Origin: Streptomyces sp. D2-8
GTDB lineage: Bacteria; Actinomycetota; Actinomycetes; Streptomycetales; Streptomycetaceae
Assembly (NCBI RefSeq): GCF_023184515.1
Contig: NZ_JAAHBP010000001.1
Location: 806,001-870,000 of the forward strand
Length of the DNA: 64,000 bases
Direction of reading: 5' to 3'
A model generated the notes under the pieces. It did no database searches. It saw only the letters and a list, made by a program, of their open reading frames with translations, and was not told where the DNA came from. Of the stretch, positions 32,985 to 42,512 are shown one piece after another. Made by a program: the position numbers and the translations under genes. Every line of letters starts with the position of its first letter. Positions within the stretch are counted from its first letter, which is position 1.

Positions 32985-34586
32985 ATGACTGCTCCTGCCG
33001 ACCCCGCCGCCCCCGCCGGCCCGCGTGTACCGGAAGCGGTGCACCGGCGCCGCTGGGCGATCCTCGGCGTGCTGATGATGAGCCTGCTGATCGTGGTGCT
33101 CGACAACTCCATCCTGAACGTCGCCATCAAGACGATCTCCACCCCGGCTCCCACCGGCCTGGGCGCCACGCAGAGCGAACTGGAGTGGGCGATCAACGCC
33201 TACACCCTCGTCTTCGCGGGCCTGCTGTTCACCGCCGGGCTGCTCGGCGACCGGCTGGGCCGCAAGAGGGTGCTGCTCGGCGGTCTCGCCGTGTTCGGCA
33301 TCGGCTCCGCGTGCGCCGCGTTCTCCGGCTCGCCGGGCGAGCTGATCACCTTCCGGGCCGTGATGGGCCTGGGTGCCGCGTTCGTGATGCCCGCCACCCT
33401 CGCCGTCCTCATGAACGTCTTCGAGCGCGAGGAGCAGCCGAAGGCCATCGGTATCTGGTCGGGTGGCGTCGGCCTCGCCATCGCCATCGGCCCGATCACC
33501 GGCGGCGTGCTGCTCGACCACTTCTGGTGGGGCTCGGTCTTCCTCATCAACGTGCCGATCGTGCTGCTCGCGCTCGCGCTGATGCTGTGGCTGGTGCCCG
33601 ACTCGCGCGACCCGGCCCCCGGCCGCATCGACCCCGTCGGCGTCGTCCTGTCCGTCGTCGGCCTGGTGCTGCTCGTCTACGGCATCATCGAGGGCGGCCG
33701 GCTCGCCGACTTCACCGACGCCACCGTGCTGGCGACGATCGGCGCCGGGCTCGCCGTGCTCGTGGCCTTCGTCGTGTTCGAGAAGCGCAGCGACCACCCG
33801 TCCGTCGACGTCACGTACTTCAGGAGCAAGGTCTTCTCGGCGGCCATCGCCGCCGTCGCGCTGGTCTTCTTCGCGCTGATGGGCGTGACCTTCTTCTCCG
33901 TCTTCTACACGCAGAGCGTGCGCGGCTACTCGCCGCTGCAGACCGGCCTGCTGATGCTGCCGCTGGCCGCCGCCCAGCTGATCTTCGCGCCGCGCGCCCG
34001 GCTGGTGGTCGACCGCTTCGGCAACCGGGCCACGACCACGGCCGGCCTGCTCGTCATCGCCGCCACGCTGGCCGCCTTCACCACCCTGGACGCCGGCACC
34101 CCCATCTGGATCCTGGAAGTGATCTTCTTCCTCATGGGCACCGGCACGGCGCACATCATGACGCCGGTCAGCGTCGTCATCATGCAGGCCCTGCCCCGCG
34201 AGAAGGCCGGCTCCGCCTCCGCGCTCAGCAACACCTTCCGGCAGGTCGGCGGCGCCCTCGGCATCGCCGTCCTCGGCTCGGTGCTGTCCACGGCCTACCG
34301 CACGGGCATCGAGGACAAGCTCGGTGCGCTGCCCCCGGCCCTGCGCCACACCGCGGGGGAGTCCATCGAGGCCACGCTCGGCGTCGCGGCCGAGCTGGGC
34401 CCGCGGGGCGAGTCCCTCGTCACCCCGGCCTACGACGCGTACCTGCACGCGATGCACGTCACCGCCCTGTGCGGTGCGGGCGTCGCCCTGGCCGGAGCGG
34501 TCGTCGTGGTGCTGTGCCTGCCGGGGAAGCCGTCGGCGTCCCAGCAGGCCGACGAGGGAGCGGAGTTGTCGCACACAGGGTCGTAG
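32985..34586 (+). CDS. MFS drug efflux transporter, DHA2 (14-TM) family
   Basis: 533 residues from the ATG at 32985 ([12 protein letters not shown]); the upstream in-frame reading crosses the operator and is rejected. About 14 hydrophobic segments. TM1 carries the DHA2 motif [12 protein letters not shown] (residues about 35-46), TM2-3 the motif [13 protein letters not shown], and TM5 the antiporter motif C ([15 protein letters not shown]). DHA2 exporters of the EmrB/QacA type pump out antibiotics and cationic compounds. It is the first gene of a two-gene unit with tetR 69 bp downstream and a perfect operator in the promoter, so substrate-induced derepression is likely. Confidence 0.92.
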   Translation: MTAPADPAAPAGPRVPEAVHRRRWAILGVLMMSLLIVVLDNSILNVAIKTISTPAPTGLGATQSELEWAINAYTLVFAGLLFTAGLLGDRLGRKRVLLGGLAVFGIGSACAAFSGSPGELITFRAVMGLGAAFVMPATLAVLMNVFEREEQPKAIGIWSGGVGLAIAIGPITGGVLLDHFWWGSVFLINVPIVLLALALMLWLVPDSRDPAPGRIDPVGVVLSVVGLVLLVYGIIEGGRLADFTDATVLATIGAGLAVLVAFVVFEKRSDHPSVDVTYFRSKVFSAAIAAVALVFFALMGVTFFSVFYTQSVRGYSPLQTGLLMLPLAAAQLIFAPRARLVVDRFGNRATTTAGLLVIAATLAAFTTLDAGTPIWILEVIFFLMGTGTAHIMTPVSVVIMQALPREKAGSASALSNTFRQVGGALGIAVLGSVLSTAYRTGIEDKLGALPPALRHTAGESIEATLGVAAELGPRGESLVTPAYDAYLHAMHVTALCGAGVALAGAVVVVLCLPGKPSASQQADEGAELSHTGS

Positions 34587-34655
34587 ACCTGCGGGAGAAT
34601 TCCCTTTTCCCGCAGCCGGGAACGCATGTGCCCCGTCAGGAAAGGACGCAGCGAC

Positions 34656-35306
34656 GTGAGCCTCGCCGAACGGCACTCCCCGCACGACGGTCCCACCAGG
34701 GGCCGCCCCCGAAGCGAGGCCGTCGAGCGCGCCATCATCGAGGGCGTGATGAAGCTCCTGGAGGAGGGCGTGCCCCTCGCCGAGCTGTCCATCGAGCGCA
34801 TCGCCCGCACCGCCGGCGTCGGCAAGGCCACCATCTACCGCCGCTGGAGCGGCAAGGAGGAGCTCTTCGTCGACGTCGTGCGCGCCGCCGAGCCCCCGGA
34901 CCCGCCGCTCCCCGGCACCTCCATGCGCGACGACCTCGTGGTCCTGCTGGAGCAGGTGCGCCGGCGCGGCCTGGCCAACCGCTCCTCGGCGATCCTGCAC
35001 AGCGTGCAGGCCCAGATGAAGAGCAGCCCGAAGCTCTGGGCGGCGTACCACGCCACCGTCGTCGCCCCGCGCCGCCGGCTCGGCCTGGAGGTCCTGCGCC
35101 GCGGCCGGGAGAACGGCGAACTGCGCGCGGACCTCGACCTCGAACTGCTGAACGACCTGTTCGTCGGCCCGGTGCTGGTACGCGCCGTGCTGCGCCCCGA
35201 CGCCGACCTCCCCGACGACCTCGCCGAGCAGGTCGTCGACACCCTGCTCGAAGGACTGCGCCCCGGCAGCTCACCCTCTGTCAGTTCGGCCTCCCGCGGC
35301 TCCTAG
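34656..35306 (+). CDS. TetR/AcrR family repressor of the adjacent MFS gene
   Basis: 216 residues from a GTG at 34656 (ribosome site aaagga; an upstream ATG at 34626 is less likely). The HTH domain has RPRSEAVERAIIEGVMKLLEEG and the recognition region IARTAGVGKATIYRRWSGKEELF (about 48-70). The C-terminal half resembles the TetR_C_16 type (LLEQVRRRGLANRSSAILHSVQAQMKSSPKL). Lying directly after the pump gene, it is probably its repressor, binding the 19-bp palindrome at 32942. Confidence 0.88.
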   Translation: MSLAERHSPHDGPTRGRPRSEAVERAIIEGVMKLLEEGVPLAELSIERIARTAGVGKATIYRRWSGKEELFVDVVRAAEPPDPPLPGTSMRDDLVVLLEQVRRRGLANRSSAILHSVQAQMKSSPKLWAAYHATVVAPRRRLGLEVLRRGRENGELRADLDLELLNDLFVGPVLVRAVLRPDADLPDDLAEQVVDTLLEGLRPGSSPSVSSASRGS

Positions 35307-35484
35307 TGTGCGCGTTTCGTCACAGAGGGCGCTTTCGGCGGGCGTGATCGGAACTCACCGCGGGGGGTCGAACGTCATCGCCCCCGTACGGCCGTCGAGG
35401 GACGGCGGGAACGGAACGGATCATCCCCTAGGGTCGTAAAGACACGGGGGCGATGGTGTGCACGGCAGGCAGTGAGGCGACGGT

Positions 35485-36537
35485 ATGGCCCAGCAGGCGT
35501 ACATGACGGAGACGGACAACGGCGGCTCGGGGCCCGAGCACCGGGGAACCCGGCTTCGGCGCCTGTTCGACCGGCTGGCGGGCTCCTGGCGGGGCGACCC
35601 GAGGATCTGGCGGCGCGGACTGTTCGTCGCCGCCTGCGCGGCGCTGCTGGCCCTGGTCATGGGGCTGCACTCGCGCATCCCGAACGCGATCGGCAACCTG
35701 GGCAGCCTCACCGAGACGTTCCTGCCCTGGCTGGGGCTCCTCGTCCCGGTGCTGCTCGTCCTCGCCCTGGTCCGCAGGTCCGCGACCGCGCTGATCGCAC
35801 TGGTGCTGCCGTCCGTGGTGTGGCTGAACCTCTTCGGCGGCCAGCTCAGCGACAAGACCGCGACCGGCGGCGACCTCACGGTGGTCACGCACAACGTCAA
35901 CGCCGACAACCCGGACCCGGCCGGCACCGCCCGTGACGTGGCCGCCTCCGGCGCGGACGTGCTGGCCCTGGAGGAGCTGACGCCGGACGAGGTCCCGACG
36001 TACGAGCAGGCGCTGGCGTCGACCTACCGCTACCACTCGGTGCAGGGCACGGTCGGCGTGTGGAGCAAGTACCCGCTGACCGGCGTGCGGGACGTCGACC
36101 TCGACATGGGCTGGACGCGCGCGATGCGCGCCACCGTGACCGCCCCGTCCGGGCAGCTCGCGGTCTACATCGCCCATCTGCCGTCGGTGCGCGTGAAGAT
36201 GGAGGCCGGCTTCACGGCCCGCCAGCGCGACCGCAGCGCCGACTACCTCGGCGAGGCCATCGCCCACGAGCCGCTGAAGAACGTCGTCCTGCTCGGCGAC
36301 CTGAACGGCACCATGAACGACCGCGCGCTCAACGCCGTCACGTCCCAGATGCGCTCCACGCAGGGCGCGGCCGGCAACGGCTTCGGCTTCAGCTGGCCCG
36401 CCTCGTTCCCGATGGCGCGCATCGACCAGATCATGGTCCGGGGCCTGAAGCCGGAGAGCTCGTGGACCCTCCCGCAGACCGGCAGCGACCATCTCCCCGT
36501 CGCCGCCCGTGTGAGGGTCACCACAAGCGGCTCCTGA
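35485..36537 (+). CDS. Membrane-anchored endonuclease/exonuclease/phosphatase (EEP) family hydrolase
   Basis: 350 residues. Three hydrophobic helices (about 44-62, 78-95, 101-118) anchor a C-terminal EEP domain outside or inside the membrane. EEP motifs: VVTHNVNADN (metal-binding Asn), LALEELTPDE (catalytic Glu), YIAHLPSV, VVLLGDLNGTMND (Asp-x-Asn, catalytic) and QTGSDHLPVAA (His). These enzymes cleave phosphodiesters in nucleic acids or lipids; the three-TM layout is common in actinomycetes, where the substrate is unknown. The start is ATG at 35485. Confidence 0.88.
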   Translation: MAQQAYMTETDNGGSGPEHRGTRLRRLFDRLAGSWRGDPRIWRRGLFVAACAALLALVMGLHSRIPNAIGNLGSLTETFLPWLGLLVPVLLVLALVRRSATALIALVLPSVVWLNLFGGQLSDKTATGGDLTVVTHNVNADNPDPAGTARDVAASGADVLALEELTPDEVPTYEQALASTYRYHSVQGTVGVWSKYPLTGVRDVDLDMGWTRAMRATVTAPSGQLAVYIAHLPSVRVKMEAGFTARQRDRSADYLGEAIAHEPLKNVVLLGDLNGTMNDRALNAVTSQMRSTQGAAGNGFGFSWPASFPMARIDQIMVRGLKPESSWTLPQTGSDHLPVAARVRVTTSGS

Positions 36538-36673
36538 AACCCGCTGGTCAGGGCATTTCCGACAGAAATCCGCAGCTGCGGCGTCACCTCGTGGAATAGC
36601 GCGCCTGCGAGACTTTGTTCCGTACTTGAACATACGCGTACGGATCTCCAAGCAAGTCTCGAAAGGCTCCTTC

Positions 36674-37891
36674 ATGCCCCTGGCCCTGCTCGCCCTTGCC
36701 GTGGGCGCCTTCGGCATCGGCACGACCGAGTTCGTGATGATGGGGCTGCTGCCCGATGTCGCGGACGACCTGAACATCTCGATACCCAGCGCCGGCCATC
36801 TGGTGTCGGCGTACGCGCTGGGCGTCGTCATCGGCGCCCCACTGCTGGCCGCGGTCACCGCCAGGATGTCCCGGCGCACGGTCCTGATCGGCCTGATGGG
36901 ACTGTTCGTCGTGGGCAACGCTCTGTCGGCCCTCGCGCCCGACAACGGCTGGCTGCTGGCCGCCCGCTTCCTGAGCGGTCTGCCGCACGGCGCCTTCTTC
37001 GGCGTGGGCGCCGTCGTCGCGACGAGCATGGTCGCCCCCGAACGCAAGGCGCGCTCGGTCTCCCTGATGTTCCTCGGCCTGACGGTCGCGAACGTCGCGG
37101 GCGTGCCGGTCGCGACCCTGATGGGCCAGCACCTCGGCTGGAGGGCGACCTTCCTCGGCGTCAGCGCCATCGGCCTGGCGGCGATCGCCGCGCTCGCCCT
37201 CCTCATCCCGCACGACCACGAGCACACCACCGCCCACGGCCTGCGCGGCGAACTCGCCGCCCTGAACTCCCTCCCGGTCTGGCTGTCGCTCGGCACGACC
37301 GTCGCGGGTTTCGGCGCCCTCTTCGCGGCCTACAGCTACATCACGCCGATGCTCACGGATGCCGCCGGCTACGCGGGCGCCGGCGTCACCCTGCTGCTGG
37401 CGCTGTTCGGCGTCGGCGCGACCGCCGGCAACCTGCTGGGCGGCCGCCTGGCCGACCACTCCCTGCGCGGCACGCTGTTCGGCGGCCTGGCCTCGCTGGT
37501 GGCGGTCCTGGCGCTGTTCCCGCTGCTGATGCGCACGGAGATCACCGCCGCCGTGGCCGTGATCCTGCTCGGCATGGCGGCCTTCGCCACCGGCTCCCCG
37601 CTGCAGCTGATGGTCATGGAGAAGGCCTCCTCGGCCCCGTCCCTGGCCTCCTCGGCCAACCAGGCCGCCTTCAACCTGGCCAACGCCGGCGGCGCCTGGA
37701 TCGGCGGCCTCGCCCTGGCCGCGGGCTTCGGCGTCACCTCCCCGGCCCTGGCCGGCGTGGCCCTGGCCGTCCTCGGCCTGGCCGTGGCGTCGCTGGCCTA
37801 CGCGGTGGACCGGCGCCGGGCTCCGGTCGCCGGACGCGAGCGGATCGTGGCGAGCCATGTCCCGCAGGAGGCGGAAGCAGTGCGCCACTGA
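36674..37891 (+). CDS. MFS transporter, DHA1 family (sugar/drug efflux type)
   Basis: 405 residues from the ATG at 36674 (gaaagg ribosome site). Twelve hydrophobic segments. The first TM has the family marker AVGAFGIGTTEFVMMGLLPDVA, which is typical of AraJ/YdhP/CmlA-like 12-TM exporters. The loop between TM2 and TM3 is RMSRRTVLIGLMGLF in place of the usual G-x-x-x-D-R-x-G-R-R. Substrates of such proteins include arabinose, chloramphenicol and purine analogues; this one cannot be assigned. It ends at the hairpin 37905-37940. Confidence 0.9.
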   Translation: MPLALLALAVGAFGIGTTEFVMMGLLPDVADDLNISIPSAGHLVSAYALGVVIGAPLLAAVTARMSRRTVLIGLMGLFVVGNALSALAPDNGWLLAARFLSGLPHGAFFGVGAVVATSMVAPERKARSVSLMFLGLTVANVAGVPVATLMGQHLGWRATFLGVSAIGLAAIAALALLIPHDHEHTTAHGLRGELAALNSLPVWLSLGTTVAGFGALFAAYSYITPMLTDAAGYAGAGVTLLLALFGVGATAGNLLGGRLADHSLRGTLFGGLASLVAVLALFPLLMRTEITAAVAVILLGMAAFATGSPLQLMVMEKASSAPSLASSANQAAFNLANAGGAWIGGLALAAGFGVTSPALAGVALAVLGLAVASLAYAVDRRRAPVAGRERIVASHVPQEAEAVRH

Positions 37892-37904
37892 CGGCTTCCG
37901 GCAC

Positions 37905-37940
37905 GCGGCAGCCCGTGGGACCCGGTCCCATGAGCTGCCG
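37905..37940. terminator. Bidirectional terminator after MFS and O-methyltransferase genes
   Basis: cggcagcccgtgggacc pairs with ggtcccatgagctgccg as an imperfect stem (one mismatch, one bulge) between convergent genes; a T-rich run (ttctttct) follows on the plus strand. Confidence 0.7.
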
Positions 37941-37950
37941 TTCTTTCTGC

Positions 37951-38526
37951 CTACCGGGGGGCCTGGCGCCGCGCCGCGACGACCGCTGAACTCGTGGGCG
38001 TGGTGAGGACTTCGGAGGCCTCCAGCTCCGGATGGGTCAGATAGAACAGGCGCAGCTCGTCCACCTCACCCCCGAACCGGGGCGGCCACTCGGCCGACGG
38101 AGTGAAGTCGTCCAGGACGAGAATCCCCCCGGGAGCGAGCAGTTCGACGACCCTCCGGGGATCGTCGCGTTTGCCGCCGCCGTCACAGAAGAACACGTCG
38201 AACGGGGCGTGCCGTTCGAGCAGCCGCCAGTCGCCGGCCAGCACGCTGACGCGGCTGTCGTCGGCGAAGATCCTTGCAGCGCGCCGGGCCCGCTCCTCGT
38301 CCCGCTCCACGGTGACGAGCCGCGCACCGACCCCGAGACCACTGTGCAGCCAGGCGGTCCCCACCCCCGACCCCGTGCCGCTCTCGGCGACGACCCCACC
38401 GGGCTTGGCAGCGGCGGCCGTCCTCAGCAGCCTGCCGACCTCCGGGATGCAGCTCTTCGCGAACCCCGCCTCGACGGCGAGGCGTTCGGCGGTCAGCACA
38501 CGCGCCGGAACGGCACGCTCACTCAT
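37951..38526 (-). CDS. SAM-dependent O-methyltransferase family protein
   Basis: 191 residues, shorter than the usual 210-230. Motif I is VAESGTGSGVGTAWL (about residues 46-60), followed by the acidic VTVERDEERARRA that binds the SAM ribose, and DVFFCDGGGKRDDPRRVVELLAPGGILVLDDF, the motif III/IV region where class I catechol-type O-methyltransferases (family 3) bind Mg2+. Such enzymes methylate small phenolics; the substrate is unknown. The start is ATG at 38526. It is convergent with the MFS gene. Confidence 0.85.
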   Translation of the reverse strand: MSERAVPARVLTAERLAVEAGFAKSCIPEVGRLLRTAAAAKPGGVVAESGTGSGVGTAWLHSGLGVGARLVTVERDEERARRAARIFADDSRVSVLAGDWRLLERHAPFDVFFCDGGGKRDDPRRVVELLAPGGILVLDDFTPSAEWPPRFGGEVDELRLFYLTHPELEASEVLTTPTSSAVVAARRQAPR

Positions 38527-38630
38527 GACCAGGCCCCCTTCACGACGGGCCCGACGCTACCTGACGGGCATCCCGGTCGGCTGCCGGTCGCGGTGGTGGC
38601 GGTGTGCGTGGGACCCGGCGCGCCGCAGGC

Positions 38631-39026
38631 TCACTGCTGCGGCCGGGTGGCGATCTGGATCAGGTTGCCGCAGGTGTCGTCGAAGACGGCCGTGGTGACG
38701 GGGCCCATGTCCAGGGGCTCCTGGGTGAAGCGGACGCCGAGGCCGCTCAGGCGCTCGTGCTCGGCCCGGACGTCGTCGACGGCGAACTGGGCGACCGGGA
38801 TGCCGTCGCCGACGAGCGCGTCGCGGTAGGGCTCGACGGCCGGGTGGCCGGCGGGCTCCAGCAGCAGTTCCGTGCCGCCGGGCTCCTCGGGGGAGACGAC
38901 GGTCAGCCAGCGGTCCTTCCCGCCCACCGGGACGTCGTACTTCTTCACGAAGCCGAGGACCTCGGTGTAGAAGCGGAGGGCTTCGGCCTGGTCGTCGACG
39001 AAGACGCTGGTGAGATGGATCCTCAC
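38631..39026 (-). CDS. VOC family protein (glyoxalase/bleomycin-resistance fold)
   Basis: 131 residues, two beta-alpha-beta-beta-beta modules. Module 1 starts HLTSVFVDDQAEALRFYTEVLGF, module 2 ends FDDTCGNLIQIATRP. The metal ligand pattern (His4, Glu near residue 53, Glu/Gln in the second module) fits glyoxalase I-like or dioxygenase-like VOC members, but the substrate is unknown. The start at 39026 is the ATG beginning MRIHLTSVF. It is on the minus strand 129 bp downstream of nadE. Confidence 0.85.
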   Translation of the reverse strand: MRIHLTSVFVDDQAEALRFYTEVLGFVKKYDVPVGGKDRWLTVVSPEEPGGTELLLEPAGHPAVEPYRDALVGDGIPVAQFAVDDVRAEHERLSGLGVRFTQEPLDMGPVTTAVFDDTCGNLIQIATRPQQ

Positions 39027-39154
39027 GGCGGGCTCCCGTGGTCAGGTGGAACTCGGGTCTCGACGGGGCCGGCGGCCTCCAGCGCCGTGTGGCGCTGGGC
39101 GACCGCCGGGCCCGGGATGCCGAGCCGAGGCTTGTACCTCCCGACCCTTGCCCG

Positions 39155-40909
39155 TCAGAGCGACTCCCGCCACCCGTTCGTGATCGGCAGCCGCCGGTCC
39201 TTGCCGAAGCCCTTCGGCGAGATCTTCGTACCCGGCGGGTACTGGCGCCGCTTGTACTCGGCCGTGTCGACCATGCGCAGCGTCTTCGCGACCAGTTCCG
39301 CGTCGAAACCGGCCGCCACGATCTCGTCCGCGCCCCGGTCCCGGTCGACGTACAGCTCCAGGATCGCGTCCAGCACCGGGTAGTCGGGCAGCGAGTCCGT
39401 GTCGACCTGGCCCGGGCGCAGTTCCGCGCTCGGGGGCTTGGTGAGGGAGTTCTCGGGGATCGGCGGGGTCTGGCCGCGCTCCAGGGCGGCCCGGTTGCGC
39501 CACTCGGCGAGGCGGAAGACCGACGTCTTGTAGACGTCCTTGATGGGGCCGTACGCCCCGACCGAGTCGCCGTAGAGCGTGGAGTAGCCGACCGCCAGCT
39601 CCGACTTGTTGCCGGGGGCCAGGACGATGTGGCCCTCCTGGTTGGAGATCGCCATGAGCAGCGTGCCGCGCAGACGCGACTGGAGGTTCTCCTCCGCCAG
39701 GCCCGTCAGGCCCAGCGAGCCCATGTACGCGTCGAACATGGGCTCGATCGCGACCGTGCGGTAGTTCAGGCCCGTGCGGCGGGCCAGTTCGGCCGCGTCG
39801 TCCTTGGAGTGGTCCGAGGAGTACTTCGACGGCATCGACACGCCGTACACGTTCTGCGCGCCCACCGCGTCGCACGCGATCGCCGCGACCAGCGCCGAGT
39901 CGATACCGCCCGACAGGCCGATCAGGACCGACGTGAAGCCGTTCTTCGCGACGTACGCCCGCAGGCCCACGACCAGCGCCGAGTAGACTTCCTCGTCGTC
40001 CTCCAGACGGTCCGCGTAACCACCCGTGAGCTCGGGCTCGTACGGGGCGAGCGGCTCCTCCGAGAGGACGACCCGGTCGATGCGCAGACCGTCGTCGACC
40101 ACGCCCGTCGGCGCGTCCGCCGACGCCGCCGGCAGGTCCAGGTCCAGGACCACACAGCCCTCGGAGAACTGCGGCGCCCGGGCCACGACCTCGCCGTCCC
40201 TGTCGACGACGATCGAGTCGCCGTCGAACACCAGCTCGTCCTGGCCGCCGATCATGGCCAGGTACGCCGTGGTGCAGCCGGCTTCCTGGGCCCGCTTGCG
40301 GACCAGCTCCAGGCGCGTGTCGTCCTTGTTGCGCTCATACGGGGAGGCGTTGATCGAGACCAGCAGGCCCGCCTGCGCCGAACGGGCGGCGGGGACACGG
40401 CCGCCGTCCTGCCAGAGGTCCTCGCAGATGGCCAGGGCGACATCCACGCCGTGCACCCGCAGCACCGGCATGCTGTCGCCGGGCACGAAGTAGCGGAACT
40501 CGTCGAACACGCCGTAGTTCGGCAGGTGGTGCTTGGCGTAGTTCAGGACCACCTCGCCGCCGTACAGCACCGCACCCGCGTTCTGCGGCGCGCCGGCCGG
40601 CTGGCCGTACTTCGGCTGGGCGGTCGCACTGCGGTCGAGATAGCCGACGATCACCGGCAGCTCTCCGAAGCCCTCCTCGGCCAGGCGGGCGGCGAGCGAG
40701 CGCAGCGCCGTGCGCGAGGCCTCCACGAAGGACGACCTGAGCGCCAGGTCCTCGACGGGATACCCGGTCAGCACCATCTCCGGGAACGCCACGAGATGCG
40801 CTCCCTGCTCGGCGGAGTGCCGGGTCCAGCGGACGATCGACTCGGTGTTCCCGGCGAGGTCGCCGACGCCGGCGTCGATCTGGTTCAGGGCGAGACGTAG
40901 TTGAGGCAC
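39155..40909 (-). CDS. nadE: Glutamine-dependent NAD+ synthetase
   Basis: 584 residues, two domains. The N-terminal nitrilase-like glutaminase (about 1-275) has the triad Glu44 (AFPEMVLTG), Lys in NYAKHHLPNYGVFDE and Cys in ALAICEDLW. The C-terminal synthetase (from about 305) has the PP-loop SGGIDSALVAAI, the ATP-binding KSELAVGYSTLYGD and the tail YKRRQYPPGTKISPKGFGKDRRLP. It amidates nicotinic acid adenine dinucleotide to NAD+ using glutamine-derived ammonia. The start is ATG at 40909. It is the only NAD biosynthesis gene here. Confidence 0.95.
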   Translation of the reverse strand: MPQLRLALNQIDAGVGDLAGNTESIVRWTRHSAEQGAHLVAFPEMVLTGYPVEDLALRSSFVEASRTALRSLAARLAEEGFGELPVIVGYLDRSATAQPKYGQPAGAPQNAGAVLYGGEVVLNYAKHHLPNYGVFDEFRYFVPGDSMPVLRVHGVDVALAICEDLWQDGGRVPAARSAQAGLLVSINASPYERNKDDTRLELVRKRAQEAGCTTAYLAMIGGQDELVFDGDSIVVDRDGEVVARAPQFSEGCVVLDLDLPAASADAPTGVVDDGLRIDRVVLSEEPLAPYEPELTGGYADRLEDDEEVYSALVVGLRAYVAKNGFTSVLIGLSGGIDSALVAAIACDAVGAQNVYGVSMPSKYSSDHSKDDAAELARRTGLNYRTVAIEPMFDAYMGSLGLTGLAEENLQSRLRGTLLMAISNQEGHIVLAPGNKSELAVGYSTLYGDSVGAYGPIKDVYKTSVFRLAEWRNRAALERGQTPPIPENSLTKPPSAELRPGQVDTDSLPDYPVLDAILELYVDRDRGADEIVAAGFDAELVAKTLRMVDTAEYKRRQYPPGTKISPKGFGKDRRLPITNGWRESL

Positions 40910-40954
40910 GCCGCCCAGTGTAATCGTCAGAGCGACGCAATGGGGTGGTGTGGG

Positions 40955-41677
40955 TCACCGTTCCTGAAGACTGAGTGGGAGTGAGTCCTGGTGCCAGGGC
41001 TCGTGCTCAGCCGCGTGCTCCGAACGGTGTTGGGCACGCTGGTCGCCCGCCTTCGCTCGGCGTGCGGGCGGCACGACTCCTGGTCGTGGTCCGGGAATGC
41101 GGGGGCGGGGTTCCTCACGCCCCGGGGTGCCCGGTCCGGCCTGGACGGTCCGGTGCCCGCAACGATCGCTCTGGTCGTTACGGGGCGGTGCCGCCCGTCG
41201 CCGGATCGGATGCCCCAGGGCGCGCCGTCCGATCGCCACGGCTGCCGCGTCGCGGCGGGTGGTCTTGCGGGTGGGTGTGGTCAGCGGCTGCTGCCAGTGC
41301 TGGGCACCCCACCGGGAGGTGTAGGCGGGGTCGACCGCGACAATGGCGATGTTCTGCTCAGCGGCCATCGACACCGGCCTGGCTTTGAGGCGCGCGGTGG
41401 GGAAGCGGGAGACCGGACGGCGGAATCGCTTGTTACGGCCACGCTTCTCCCGGCTCTTGCCGTCGGTGAAGTCGAGGTCCCCGAGCGCGATCGCCGTGGC
41501 TGCGCGGCGGCGGGTGTGGTGCAGCAGCCGGGTCAGCGCGTGGCGGATCTGGGCGTCCCGGTGTTGTGTGCTGCCCGACAGTTCGTAGAAGAAGCGCTTG
41601 GGTTCGCCGACGGGGTTGCCGTGGATGTCGAGGTGCCAGGCGGCGAGGTGGTCGTCGTTCATGTCCACTGCCACCAC
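40955..41677 (-). pseudogene. TnpB-related (IS200/IS605-type) nuclease fragment, catalytic Glu lost
   Basis: 240 residues are open. The sequence matches the C-terminal half of Streptomyces TnpB-related accessory proteins: VVAVDMNDDHLAAWHLD holds the first RuvC Asp, ALGDLDFTD the second block and VDPAYTSRWG the third Asp, followed by an Arg-rich tail. The second block normally reads E-D-L-D-F, so the RuvC Glu is Gly here. In frame, homology continues only about 15 residues upstream (PTALPLQSALAKG) before a stop, so the N-terminal half with the wedge and REC-like part is missing. There is no TnpA, and I see no conserved zinc-finger cysteines. It is probably a dead mobile-element remnant between nadE and the DUF305 gene. 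Confidence 0.65.
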
Positions 41678-41891
41678 CCCCTTGGCCAGGGCCGACTGAA
41701 GCGGCAGCGCGGTTGGATCTCATGGAACCCCCCGTGCGGTTCGTCGCGAGTGGATCACTCGACGGTCGCCACTCTCGCGATGAACCGTTCATGCCAGGGA
41801 ATGGCGCAGCCCAAGAAGCGCTCCACGGAGGCCAAGAAGAGCCCAAGAAGCAGCCGGGCGGGGCGATGTGGGGCTTACGCGCCCACCGTCC

Positions 41892-42512
41892 CTACGAGCG
41901 CGGCGCCGCGCCCCGCTCCTTGAGCATGTCCGTCATCAGGCCGATCTCCGACTGCTGCGCGTCCACCATGCCCTGCGCGAGCCGCTTCTCCACGCCGACC
42001 GCGCACTTGTCCGCACAGCCCTCGGCCATGTGGACGCCGCCCTTGTGATGGTCCGTCATCAGCTGGAGGAAGAAGACCTCCGCCCGCTTCCCGCTGAGCT
42101 CGCCGAGCTTCTTCATCTCGGAGTTGGTCGCCATGCCCGGCATCAGCGCGCCGTCCTTGCCGGAGGCCATGCCGCCCATGTCCATCCAGGTCATCGGCGG
42201 TTCGGAGGACACCTTGGGCAGGCCCCACAGGTCGAGCCAGCCGAGCATCATGCCGCGCTGGTTGGCCTGCGTCTGCGCGATGTCGTACGCCAGGCGCCGG
42301 ACCGCCTCGTCCTCGGTGCGGTCGCGCACGATGTACGACATCTCCACGGCCTGCTGGTGGTGCACCGCCATGTCCCGCGCGAACCCGGCGTCCGCGGACT
42401 CGGCCGACGGCGTCCTGCCGCTGCCGTCGTCCCCGGCGACGGCGTAGGTGATCGCACCGGCGGAGACGAGCGCCGCCGCCGCGGCCCCGGCGATCAGACC
42501 GACGTGCCTCAC
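41892..42512 (-). CDS. DUF305 family secreted/membrane-anchored protein, probable metal binding
   Basis: 206 residues from a GTG at 42512 that overlaps the upstream stop (GTGA). An N-terminal hydrophobic signal-anchor (VGLIAGAAAAALVSAGAITYAVAG) leads to an extracytoplasmic helical domain of the DUF305 type with its two His pairs: AVHHQQAVEM (about residue 58) and MTDHHKGGVHMAE (about 156). The middle is Met-rich (TWMDMGGMAS, MPGMATN), suggesting copper or other soft metals. DUF305 proteins (related to CopM) bind Cu/Ag in other bacteria. It is coupled to the DUF3105 gene. Confidence 0.82.
   Translation of the reverse strand: MRHVGLIAGAAAAALVSAGAITYAVAGDDGSGRTPSAESADAGFARDMAVHHQQAVEMSYIVRDRTEDEAVRRLAYDIAQTQANQRGMMLGWLDLWGLPKVSSEPPMTWMDMGGMASGKDGALMPGMATNSEMKKLGELSGKRAEVFFLQLMTDHHKGGVHMAEGCADKCAVGVEKRLAQGMVDAQQSEIGLMTDMLKERGAAPRS

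Noticed and set aside
41801..41923. Small Lys-rich plus-strand ORF (MAQPKKRSTEAKKSPRSS...)
   Set aside because: It resembles a histone-like tail, but it overlaps the DUF305 3' end, has poor start spacing and no downstream domain; probably chance or a fragment.
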